Assembly: GCF_030408795.1 (NCBI RefSeq)
Contig: NZ_CP047211.1
Coordinates: 1,674,001 to 1,738,000 of the forward strand
DNA length: 64,000 bases
Direction: 5' to 3'
Source: Corynebacterium hansenii
GTDB lineage: Bacteria > Actinomycetota > Actinomycetes > Mycobacteriales > Mycobacteriaceae
The notes under the pieces are model-generated. The model had not been told where the DNA came from. It made no database searches and saw only the letters and a program-made list of their open reading frames with translations. Numbering within the stretch: the stretch's first letter is position 1; each line of letters starts with the position of its first letter. Shown one piece after another: positions 26,880 through 33,758 of this stretch. The translations under genes were made by a program, and so were the position numbers.

Positions 26880-26896
26880 AACCTAAAGTTCAGGTT
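26880..26896. promoter_or_regulatory. Inverted repeat AACCT-N7-AGGTT upstream of the MerR gene
   Basis: A 17-base palindrome with 5-bp arms lies 98 bases upstream of the MerR start, the scale and symmetry typical of MerR-family operators. An extra AGGTT occurs at 26832-26836, closer to the gene. Which regulator binds is not shown; self-regulation or FtsR binding are both possible. Confidence 0.45.
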
Positions 26897-26962
26897 CAGA
26901 GTTTGCGAATTACAAAACCCCAGCTCAACAGTGTGACACAAAGAACGACGTGGACTTTTGCC

Positions 26963-27021
26963 ACTCAAGTCAAGGATCAGACTTCGGGGGTGAACGGGGG
27001 TGCCACTCAAGACACTCGAGT
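26963..27021. promoter_or_regulatory. Direct repeats of ACTCAAG and the palindrome ACTCGAGT
   Basis: CCACTCAAG occurs with its ACTCAAG core at 26963-26969 and 27005-27011, 42 bases (about four helical turns) apart. The palindrome ACTCGAGT is at 27014-27021. ACTCAAG is the half-site of the HspR (HAIR) operator in actinobacteria, but no correctly spaced opposite half-site is present, so HspR control is only a possibility. Confidence 0.35.
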
Positions 27022-27067
27022 CACACCATTCACACGAACAACAGCTTTGCGCGCCTTTCGGCCCGCT

Positions 27068-27676
27068 TTACGACGGGCCGGCCCCGCCGGAACCATCCGA
27101 CTCGCCGGAGCCGCCCGAGCCACCCGGCTCGCCCGATCCGCCTGACTCACCCGAGCCGTCCGCGCCGCCCGACTCTCCGAGGAAATCGGCGGCGTCGATC
27201 TCGTCGAGGAACCGCGCGAACTCCTCGACCGACTCCTCTTCCTCTTCCCCGTCGTGGGCGGCGCCGTCGAAAAGCGAACCCGCGGGCACCGACGTGGCTT
27301 CGAGGATCTCCCGCGCGAAGACCAGCGGGGCTTCGGCGATCTCGCAGACGGCGACGGCATCGGACACGCGGCAATCGACGCGGCCTCCGTCGGAAAGCAC
27401 GAGCGCCGCGATGTACACGCCCTCGTGGAAACCGGTGACTTCCGCGCGGTCGATGGAATTGCCCGTCGACTCGGCCATCTCGACGATGACGTCCTGCGCG
27501 CAGGGTCGGTTCTGCGTCATGCCCGCTTCGCGGGCGGCCAGGTACGCGGCCTCCGCGGCCCCGATCCACACCGGTACGACACGACCGCTGCCCGGCCACG
27601 ACAGCAGCAGGACCGGATGGTCCTCCGGCTCGTGCACCAGGATCCCGCGGGATTCGACCTCGACGAATTCATCCAT
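27068..27676 (-). CDS. DUF151 bifunctional nuclease-family protein (Rv1829-like)
   Basis: 202 residues from the ATG at 27676. The DUF151/BFN domain covers about residues 1-140 (VLLLSWPGSGRVVPVWIGAAEAAYLA, then DVIVEM and VYIAALVLSDG), the fold of plant bifunctional nucleases and Thermotoga TM0160. An acidic segment (EEEEESVEEFARFLDEIDAADF) and a low-complexity Gly/Ser tail follow. The alternative ATG at 27709 overlaps ftsR by 17 bases; the later start is preferred because the family begins near VEVESRGI. The gene is in the conserved order garA-ftsR-DUF151-MerR. Nuclease activity of the bacterial family is weakly supported. Confidence 0.88.
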   Translation of the reverse strand: MDEFVEVESRGILVHEPEDHPVLLLSWPGSGRVVPVWIGAAEAAYLAAREAGMTQNRPCAQDVIVEMAESTGNSIDRAEVTGFHEGVYIAALVLSDGGRVDCRVSDAVAVCEIAEAPLVFAREILEATSVPAGSLFDGAAHDGEEEEESVEEFARFLDEIDAADFLGESGGADGSGESGGSGEPGGSGGSGESDGSGGAGPS

Positions 27677-27692
27677 GCCGGCGCCCGCTCCC

Positions 27693-28442
27693 TCAGCGCC
27701 CGAGGTCATCGTTGACCTGGCGCTTGAGCAGCGTGCCGTGCAGGGTGACCAGCAGCGCGGTCATCTCCCGGGCCATTTCCTCCGCCTTCTGGCGGGCTCC
27801 GTCGCCCTTCGACCGCGCCATCGGGGCGGCCGCCTGGCCGATCAGGTCGGCCTCGCGCGAGGCCGCCGTGCGCACCGTCTTCATGTGGCGCGCGTCCAGG
27901 CCGAACTCGCGCAGCTTGCCGGCCGTGGTGGCCAGCGCGAGATCATCGCCGTCGAAGCAGTCCATCGCATCCGGGGACAGCAGCCGGGCGCGCACCAGGC
28001 TGCCCAGGAACTCCTCGTCGATGCCCGCCCGCTCGGCCAGCTCCGCGCGCGTCAGGTGGACCACCGCGGACTCGCGGAACTGGTCCGCCGTGACCAGCGG
28101 GGTCACCGAAGCCAGGCCCTCGCCGACCGCGGCGACGTTGCCGGCGTCGATGTTGTCCAGCTGCTCCTTGATGACCTTCAGCGGCAGGTAATTGTCGCGC
28201 TGGACGGTGAGGATGTAGCGGAGACGGTCGACGTCGGCACGGGCGAATCGGCGGTACCCGGACTGGCTGCGGGACGGCGAAATGAGCCCCTCGGACTCGA
28301 GGAAACGGATCTTCGACACCGTGACGTCGGGGAACTCCTGCTGGAGCTCCGACAGCACGGCGCCGATGGACATCTTCCCCGCGGACCTGGTCCTCGGGGA
28401 AGATGCCCCGGAGTCGGGGGCGGAAGCTGGAACGGCTGCCAC
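27693..28442 (-). CDS. ftsR: MerR-family regulator FtsR (Rv1828 ortholog)
   Basis: 249 residues from a GTG at 28442 with AGGAAG 10 bases upstream. After a 23-residue variable end the winged helix reads MSIGAVLSELQQEF, VTVSKIRFLESEGLI, SGYRRFARADVDRL, and a dimerisation helix and a large C-terminal domain (HLTRAELAERAGIDEEFLGSLV) follow. In C. glutamicum the ortholog FtsR activates ftsZ and so influences cell division (known for the family). It lies just downstream of the OdhI/GarA gene (21-base gap) and upstream of the DUF151 gene. An internal ATG at 28373 is possible but its ribosome binding site is too close. Confidence 0.9.
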   Translation of the reverse strand: MAAVPASAPDSGASSPRTRSAGKMSIGAVLSELQQEFPDVTVSKIRFLESEGLISPSRSQSGYRRFARADVDRLRYILTVQRDNYLPLKVIKEQLDNIDAGNVAAVGEGLASVTPLVTADQFRESAVVHLTRAELAERAGIDEEFLGSLVRARLLSPDAMDCFDGDDLALATTAGKLREFGLDARHMKTVRTAASREADLIGQAAAPMARSKGDGARQKAEEMAREMTALLVTLHGTLLKRQVNDDLGR

Positions 28443-28463
28443 GGCGCTGGGACTTCCTGGTTT

Positions 28464-28892
28464 TTACTTCGGGGAGGTGAGGAAGACCAGGCGGAACTTG
28501 CCGATCTGGACCTCGTCACCGTTGGACAGGTCGGCCGAGTTCTTCGGCTCGCGGTTGACGTAGGTGCCGTTCAGCGATCCCACGTCGACGACCTCGAACT
28601 TGTCGCCCTCCATGCGGAACTCCGCGTGACGGCGCGAGACGGTGACGTCGTCGAGGAAAATGTCGCTGTCGGGGTGGCGACCGGAAGTGGTCACCGGCTG
28701 GTCGAGCAGGAAACGCGAGCCGGCGTTCGGGCCGCGCTTCACCACGAGGAGCGCCGAACCGGCGGGCAGCCCCTCGACGCCGGGCACCGCGGGATCCTGG
28801 CCGGCGCCGGACTCCATCTCCTTGAGCAGGTCGGCGCGGAAGACCGAGGTGGTCTCCACCGAGGCCTCAGGCTTGCCGGTGTTGTTCGTCAT
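28464..28892 (-). CDS. odhI: FHA-domain regulator OdhI/GarA
   Basis: 142 residues. The N-terminal tail carries the ETTSVF motif with Thr14 and Thr15, the same positions phosphorylated by PknG and other Ser/Thr kinases in C. glutamicum OdhI. The FHA domain spans about 48-140 with GR-HP, SRRHAEF and GSLNGTYVN intact. Unphosphorylated OdhI binds and inhibits 2-oxoglutarate dehydrogenase and affects glutamate metabolism; phosphorylation makes the FHA domain bind its own tail. GGAGG lies 7 bases before the ATG. A TATGAT -10 element is upstream. The kinase genes are not in the window. Confidence 0.96.
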   Translation of the reverse strand: MTNNTGKPEASVETTSVFRADLLKEMESGAGQDPAVPGVEGLPAGSALLVVKRGPNAGSRFLLDQPVTTSGRHPDSDIFLDDVTVSRRHAEFRMEGDKFEVVDVGSLNGTYVNREPKNSADLSNGDEVQIGKFRLVFLTSPK

Positions 28893-28936
28893 TGCACATC
28901 CTCCGGATAATCGTCCGATTTCCTGTAACGCTCTAA

Positions 28937-28942
28937 ATCATA
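28937..28942 (-). promoter_or_regulatory. -10 element upstream of odhI/garA
   Basis: TATGAT on the minus strand, 45 bases from the odhI start, near the ideal sigma-A hexamer. No convincing -35 hexamer is seen, which is common in this order. The predicted leader is about 38 bases and contains the GGAGG site. Confidence 0.5.
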
Positions 28943-28996
28943 GCCGTTGGCGCGGACCGGTGGGGGCGACTCACTCATCGCCCGCCGCGCCCGGCG

Positions 28997-29025
28997 GGCC
29001 CGCGCGCGACATTCCCGCGCGGGCC
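28997..29025 (-). terminator. GC-rich hairpin after secA2
   Basis: A perfect 10-bp stem (GGCCCGCGCG with CGCGCGGGCC) around a 9-base loop, 15 bases past the secA2 stop. No T run follows, so it may act as a U-less terminator or only as a stabilising hairpin. Confidence 0.45.
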
Positions 29026-29039
29026 GAAACCGCCTCCGC

Positions 29040-31307
29040 TCAGCGGAACATGGCGGCCACGGCGCCGACGACCGAATCGCCGCCGGACAACGGATTGTCG
29101 TTGACCATGTACGTCCACGTGGAGCTCGGCCGCCCCATGCCCTCGGCGTCCAGATCGACGCCGTCGGCGGTGATGGTGACCTCGCGGAAACTCTTCGCCG
29201 CCTCATCGACGGCCTCCGCCGCGAGGTTCTTGAACGCCGAAATCGCCGCCCGGTGGAACTCGTCGATGGGGCTCTCCTTGGCCAGCGCCCGCAGGTGCAC
29301 GGACTCCCGCAGGTCGTCGAGGTCGGCCAGGTGCCGGGACCAGCCCATGTCCAGGTGATGCAGCGCGATCTCGCGCGCGGCCGCGGCGGCGACGTCATCG
29401 GGCACCTCGGCCAGGATCTCCTCCGCCCGCTCCGGCTCGCGCTCGGACAGCTCGCGCCACGCCAGATCGGTGGTCAGCAGGCGCTCGCGGCGATCGTCGA
29501 GGATCGCGCGCTGGTCGCCGATGAGCTTGTTGTACTTCCACGTCGTGGCGTGGATCGACAGCATGGTCGCCTCGGTGACGCGCTGGGCGCGGTCGACGTG
29601 GGCGGCGGCGCGGGCGTCGCGGATGCGCCCGTCGGGCTCCGGCGTGACGGTGAGCTCCTCCCCCGCTCCGCCCTCGACGACCATCTCGTCGTCGAGCGCG
29701 ACGAAGAAGACGCTGGAGCCGGGATCGCCCTGTCGTCCCGCGCGCCCGCGCAGCTGCCCGTCCAGGCGGCCGGTGCGGTGGCGGGCGACGCCGATGACGC
29801 ACAGGCCGCCCAGCTCCACGACTTCGTCGCGGTCCTCCTCGTCCCGGCCGCCCAGGCGGATGTCGGTGCCGCGGCCGGCCATCTGGGTGGACACGGTGAC
29901 GCGGCCGGGGGCGCCGGCTTCGGCGATCACGGCGGCTTCGGCCTCGTCGTTCTTGGCGTTGAGCACCGCCGCCTCGACGCCGCGTTCGGCGAGCGCCTCG
30001 GCCAGCCGCTCGGACTCCGCCACGTCGCCGGTGCCCACCAGCACGGGGCGGCCCGTGGAATTGACCTCGATGACCTCCTCCACGACCGCCGAAAACGCGT
30101 CCTCGTGCGTCGCGTAGATCCGATCGGGCTCGTCGTCGCGGATGCAGGGCTCGTTGGGTTCGACGACCGACACGCGCATGCCGTAGAACTCGCGGAACTG
30201 GTCGCCCGCGGCGACGGCGGTGCCGGTCATGCCGCAGGTGATCTCGTACCGGCCCACCAGCTGCTGGATGGTCAGCGTGTCCAGAACCCGGCCACCGCCG
30301 GAAACGTCGAGGCCCTCCTTGGCCTCCACCGCGGCCTGCAGCCCATCCGGCCAGCGCTGCAGATCGGCGATGCGCCCGCGGGAGGAATCGACCAGGGCCA
30401 CCTTGCCGTCGCGCACGATGTAGTCCACGTCGCGGCGCAGCAGCTCGCGGGCGTGCAGGGCGACGTTGACCTGGACGAGGGTGGTGGAGACGTGGTCCTC
30501 GTCGTAAAGCGAACCGATGCCCAGCAGACGCTCAACCCGCCGGGCCCCGATTTCCGTGAGGAAGACGTTGCGGCGGCCCGCGTCGACGGTGAAGTCGTCG
30601 CCCTTGACCAGCCGGCGGACGATGTCCGTGATGCGCCCCGCGGGCGCCTCCCCCTCCGCGGAACCCGCCAGGACCAGCGGCACCAGCGCCTCGTCGACCA
30701 GCACCGAATCGGCCTCGTCGATGATGGCCACGCGCGCGGGCCGCTGGACGCGGTCGGCGACGTCGACGACGCAGCGGTCGCGCAGGACGTCGAAGCCGAG
30801 CTCGTTGACCGCGACGAAGACCACGTCGGCGGCGTAGGCCCGGCGCCGGGTGGCGGCGTCGTCGGCCTCATCGACCGCCGCGGCGGTCAGCCCCAGGAAC
30901 GTGAAGATCGGCCCCATCCACTCGGCGTCGCGGCGCGCGAGGTACGAGTTCACCGTCACCGAATGCACCCGCTCGCCGCGCAGCGCGAACCCCGCGCCGG
31001 CCAGCGCGCCCGACAGGGTCTTGCCCTCGCCGGTGGCCATCTGCACCACGTCGCCCTCGAGAAGGCGCAGCGCGCCCTGCAGCTGGACGTCGAAGGGGCG
31101 CAGCCCGATGGCGCGGCGCGCGACCTCGCGCAGGCAGGCCAGCAGTTCCGGGGCGTCGTCGCGGTTGTCGCGGGCTCGGGCGGCCAGGTCGGCGTCGGAA
31201 AGCTCCTCCAGCTCGGGCTCGAGCTCCGCGGCCCGGGCCACCAGCGTCACGCTGCGCTTCTGGTCGCGGCTTTCCTTGCCGCCGAGGGCCTTCCAAAACC
31301 AATTCAT
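29040..31307 (-). CDS. secA2: Accessory preprotein translocase ATPase SecA2
   Basis: 755 residues. Walker A is MATGEGKT (about 89-96), the DEAD-like Walker B IIDEADSVLVDEA is near 191, and motifs GQPGD (here GRQGDPGSS) and QMAGRGTD are present. The protein lacks the C-terminal linker and zinc-binding tail of SecA1 and is the length of actinobacterial SecA2. SecA2 exports a subset of proteins with SecYEG. The start is the ATG at 31307 (MNWFWKALGG); the much longer open frame upstream overlaps the divergent rraA gene and is a shadow. An ATG 21 bases earlier is possible. In M. tuberculosis secA2 lies near garA, as here. Confidence 0.94.
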   Translation of the reverse strand: MNWFWKALGGKESRDQKRSVTLVARAAELEPELEELSDADLAARARDNRDDAPELLACLREVARRAIGLRPFDVQLQGALRLLEGDVVQMATGEGKTLSGALAGAGFALRGERVHSVTVNSYLARRDAEWMGPIFTFLGLTAAAVDEADDAATRRRAYAADVVFVAVNELGFDVLRDRCVVDVADRVQRPARVAIIDEADSVLVDEALVPLVLAGSAEGEAPAGRITDIVRRLVKGDDFTVDAGRRNVFLTEIGARRVERLLGIGSLYDEDHVSTTLVQVNVALHARELLRRDVDYIVRDGKVALVDSSRGRIADLQRWPDGLQAAVEAKEGLDVSGGGRVLDTLTIQQLVGRYEITCGMTGTAVAAGDQFREFYGMRVSVVEPNEPCIRDDEPDRIYATHEDAFSAVVEEVIEVNSTGRPVLVGTGDVAESERLAEALAERGVEAAVLNAKNDEAEAAVIAEAGAPGRVTVSTQMAGRGTDIRLGGRDEEDRDEVVELGGLCVIGVARHRTGRLDGQLRGRAGRQGDPGSSVFFVALDDEMVVEGGAGEELTVTPEPDGRIRDARAAAHVDRAQRVTEATMLSIHATTWKYNKLIGDQRAILDDRRERLLTTDLAWRELSEREPERAEEILAEVPDDVAAAAAREIALHHLDMGWSRHLADLDDLRESVHLRALAKESPIDEFHRAAISAFKNLAAEAVDEAAKSFREVTITADGVDLDAEGMGRPSSTWTYMVNDNPLSGGDSVVGAVAAMFR

Positions 31308-31524
31308 TCCGGCCACATGAGCCTCCATCCGCTCGGCGACGACCGCGCGTCCGGCTCTGCCGGCGCGGGTCCTTACGTCGATCCACCCTAACGCACCACC
31401 CCTTCCGGGCGGTCTGGCAATCTGGGGGAAACACGGCGTTTCCGCGATGGCCGCGGCGGGCCTCCCGAGCGGGGCCGCGCGCATCCGCGGGCGCCCCCGA
31501 CAGCGACGAATACCGGAGGCCACC

Positions 31525-32001
31525 ATGGGCGACGCCCAGTTCATCCCCACCGCCGACCTGGTCGACGAAATCGGCTCGCACGTGCGCAGCTGCGACACCC
31601 AGTTCCGCGACATCGGCGGCAAGCGCGAGTTCTGCGGCCGCATTTCCACGGTCCGCTGCTTCCAGGACAATGCCCTGCTCAAGGCCGTGCTGTCGGAGGA
31701 TTCCGACGGCGGCGTCCTGGTCATCGACGGTTCCGGGTCCCTGCACACCGCCCTGGTCGGCGACGTCATCGCCGGGCTGGGCCGCGACCACGGCTGGTCG
31801 GGCGTCATCGTCCACGGCGCGGTGCGCGACTCGAAGCTCATCGGCGAGATGGAGTTCGGCTGCAAGGCGCTGGGCACCAACCCGCGCAAGTCCACCAAGA
31901 CCGGGTCGGGCGAGCGCGACGTCGTGGTCAGCTTCGGCGGCGTCGACTTCGTGCCGGGCGACATGGTCTACGCCGATTCCGACGGCATCGTGGTCCGCTA
32001 G
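31525..32001 (+). CDS. rraA: RraA family protein (ribonuclease E activity regulator A-like)
   Basis: 158 residues. Conserved features are [24 protein letters not shown] at the start, [39 protein letters not shown] and the final [16 protein letters not shown]. The family was once misannotated as dimethylmenaquinone methyltransferase. Members inhibit RNase E or act as oxaloacetate decarboxylases/aldolases, and the D-x-G-V-R region resembles the metal site of the latter. GGAGG lies 5 bases before the ATG at 31525; an upstream ATG at 31447 is less likely. The GH25 gene begins right after the stop. Confidence 0.92.
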   Translation: MGDAQFIPTADLVDEIGSHVRSCDTQFRDIGGKREFCGRISTVRCFQDNALLKAVLSEDSDGGVLVIDGSGSLHTALVGDVIAGLGRDHGWSGVIVHGAVRDSKLIGEMEFGCKALGTNPRKSTKTGSGERDVVVSFGGVDFVPGDMVYADSDGIVVR

Positions 32002-32008
32002 GCGCGCC

Positions 32009-32701
32009 ATCCTCACCGGCATCGACGTCAGCGAGTGGCAGGACGGCCTGCCGCTGTCGGCCGCGGCCGCGGCGGGCCACCGCTTCGCCATCGTCCGCGC
32101 CTGCGACGGCACGTACGCGGACCCCGTGTTCGCCTCGCACGTCGCCGATGCCCGCGGCGCCGGCCTGCGGGTCGGCGCCTATTGGTACGTGCGCCATCCC
32201 CTGGAGGGCACGTCGCTGCGGGAGCAGGCGGGGGTCGTCGCGCGGCAGCTCCGCGCGGCATGGGGGCCTTCGCTTGACGACGCCCCGGCCGTCTGGCTGG
32301 ACGCCGAGACCGTGGCCCACCGCCTGAGCGCCGATGACCTGGTCGCGGCGGCGCGGGCACTGGAGGACGCCGGCGTCGCCTGCGCCGGAACGTACACGAC
32401 GCGGTCCTATTGGCGGTTGCGCCGATTCCCCGCCTTCGGGGACGGAGCCGACGAAATGCCCGGCGGGCTGTGGCTGGCGCAGTGGCCGGGCACGGCCGGG
32501 CCGGCGGGCGCCGACTACCCCGGCGACGATCACCGGGCGTGGCGCCCCTTCCGCGGCCGAACCCCCGACCTGTGGCAATTCACGGATCGGGGGTCGGTTG
32601 CGGGCTTCACCGTCGACGTCGACGCATTCCGCGGGGACGAGGGCGAGCTCGCCGCGCTGCTCGCCGGTCGGGGGCCCGGCACAGAGCCATCCGGCGGGTG
32701 A
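32009..32701 (+). CDS. GH25 (lysozyme-like muramidase) domain protein without signal peptide
   Basis: About 230 residues, all GH25 domain: the first strand GIDVSEWQ with the catalytic-region Asp, AYWYVRHP, the WLDAET acidic pair (D-x-E), GTYTTRSYW, WLAQWPGT and the final LWQFTDRGSVAGFTVDVDAF. GH25 enzymes cleave peptidoglycan glycan strands. No signal peptide precedes the domain. No ATG, GTG or TTG exists in this frame near the domain start; the only upstream ATG is far inside rraA (31670). The boundary given is an ATC at 32009, 7 bases after the rraA stop. Either a rare AUC start, a frameshift fusion with RraA, or a sequence error must be assumed. Cytoplasmic location would be odd for a muramidase. 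Confidence 0.72.
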   Translation: MLTGIDVSEWQDGLPLSAAAAAGHRFAIVRACDGTYADPVFASHVADARGAGLRVGAYWYVRHPLEGTSLREQAGVVARQLRAAWGPSLDDAPAVWLDAETVAHRLSADDLVAAARALEDAGVACAGTYTTRSYWRLRRFPAFGDGADEMPGGLWLAQWPGTAGPAGADYPGDDHRAWRPFRGRTPDLWQFTDRGSVAGFTVDVDAFRGDEGELAALLAGRGPGTEPSGG

Positions 32702-32765
32702 CGGTGCTGCCGAATGCCGGTGCGGCCGGATCGCGAAATGGCCGCGTGACGGTGCGCCCGGGAAA

Positions 32766-33341
32766 CTAGGCGCTCACCGACGCCAGCGACGGGACCTTCC
32801 AGTTCGTGTCGCGGCCGACGAACGCCATGAGGCGGTCGAGCGGGTCGTCGGAGTCGGTCTCCGCGGCCGGGCCGAAGTGGCCGGAGGCGCGGAGGTTCTC
32901 CTCCATCGCGGCCAGTCCCCCGTGCAGGGCGGCGGCGTAATTGCCGGACAGGTGGATCTCGATGTCGGCGGACTTCGCCAGATCCCACGTGTGCATGAAG
33001 ATGTCCGCGCAGTACAGGCGGCCGATGGCCTCGTCCAGGCGCATTCCGGCGAAGTCGCCGGACTCGATGATCTTCGAGGACTGCTCCCGGTCGTCGAGGA
33101 TCGCCTGCACCTCGACGGTGCGCAGGCGCCAGCGCTCGGCGAGACCGCGGGCCGGGATGTCCCGCAGCACGGGGCCGCCCCAGGATTCGAGCACGGCGGG
33201 GAACCAGCCGAGCAGGTGCTCGACGATGTCGCCGGCGCTCCATTCGGGAACCGGGGTGGGCGCGTCCCACTTGGTGACGCGGTCGGCGACGGCCGCGAAG
33301 TCGCGGGCGAACTTCTCGTGGCGGTTCGAAATCTCGGACAT
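32766..33341 (-). CDS. DinB/maleylpyruvate-isomerase-like (mycothiol-dependent type) protein
   Basis: 191 residues. The N-terminal four-helix domain (FAAVADRVTKWDAPTPVPEWSAGDIVEHLLGW) and the later IFMHTWDLAKSADIE segment carry the three metal-ligand positions of the TIGR03086/MDMPI family. These proteins share the DinB fold and some use mycothiol as cofactor; the substrate is unknown here. GAGGAGG lies 5 bases before the ATG at 33341, so the longer reading from 33398 is rejected. It converges on the GH25 gene across a 64-base gap. Confidence 0.82.
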   Translation of the reverse strand: MSEISNRHEKFARDFAAVADRVTKWDAPTPVPEWSAGDIVEHLLGWFPAVLESWGGPVLRDIPARGLAERWRLRTVEVQAILDDREQSSKIIESGDFAGMRLDEAIGRLYCADIFMHTWDLAKSADIEIHLSGNYAAALHGGLAAMEENLRASGHFGPAAETDSDDPLDRLMAFVGRDTNWKVPSLASVSA

Positions 33342-33570
33342 TCTTGCCTCCTCAATTCGCGGGACCGGGAGCGTCGGCGACGCCCCGGTGCAGCGCATGC
33401 CCCGCCGGTCGGCGGGAGATGGCCATGAAGAATAGCGCTAAGGATAGCGATTTCCGCAACTTTTACCGAAACACGGCTCCTGTAAAGCAATCTCACGACG
33501 GTGGGGAAGGCACCGCCGCACATGGAGGGTCGCGGGGAGCGCACCCCGCCAATTCGCCGAAAAGCGAAAA

Positions 33571-33597
33571 CCCGGTGAAGACATCGTCTTCACCGGG
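33571..33597 (-). terminator. Intrinsic terminator of tRNA-Pro
   Basis: A perfect 12-bp stem (CCCGGTGAAGAC with GTCTTCACCGGG) and a 3-base loop. On the minus strand TTTTCGCTTTTCGG follows, so it terminates the tRNA transcript 31 bases beyond the CCA end. Confidence 0.9.
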
Positions 33598-33627
33598 CCG
33601 CAGCCGTGACGTGCTGCAATTGAAACC

Positions 33628-33704
33628 TGGTCGGACTGACAGGATTTGAACCTGCGACCCCCTCACCCCCAGTGAGGTGCGCTACCAAGCTGCGCCACAG
33701 TCCG
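33628..33704 (-). tRNA. tRNA-Pro (anticodon GGG)
   Basis: Minus-strand cloverleaf of 77 bases including an encoded CCA (33628-33630). The acceptor arm is CGGACTG paired with CAGTCCG. The anticodon arm has stem CCTCA/TGAGG around the loop CTGGGGG, so the anticodon is GGG, reading CCC and CCU. The T loop is GGTTCAAATCC. TAATCT at 33732-33737 is a possible -10, and a strong terminator follows the gene. Confidence 0.96.
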
Positions 33705-33758
33705 CCGCTGCCGTTCATCGGCAACTGCCACAGATTACAACATTGTCGCCATGGTGAG

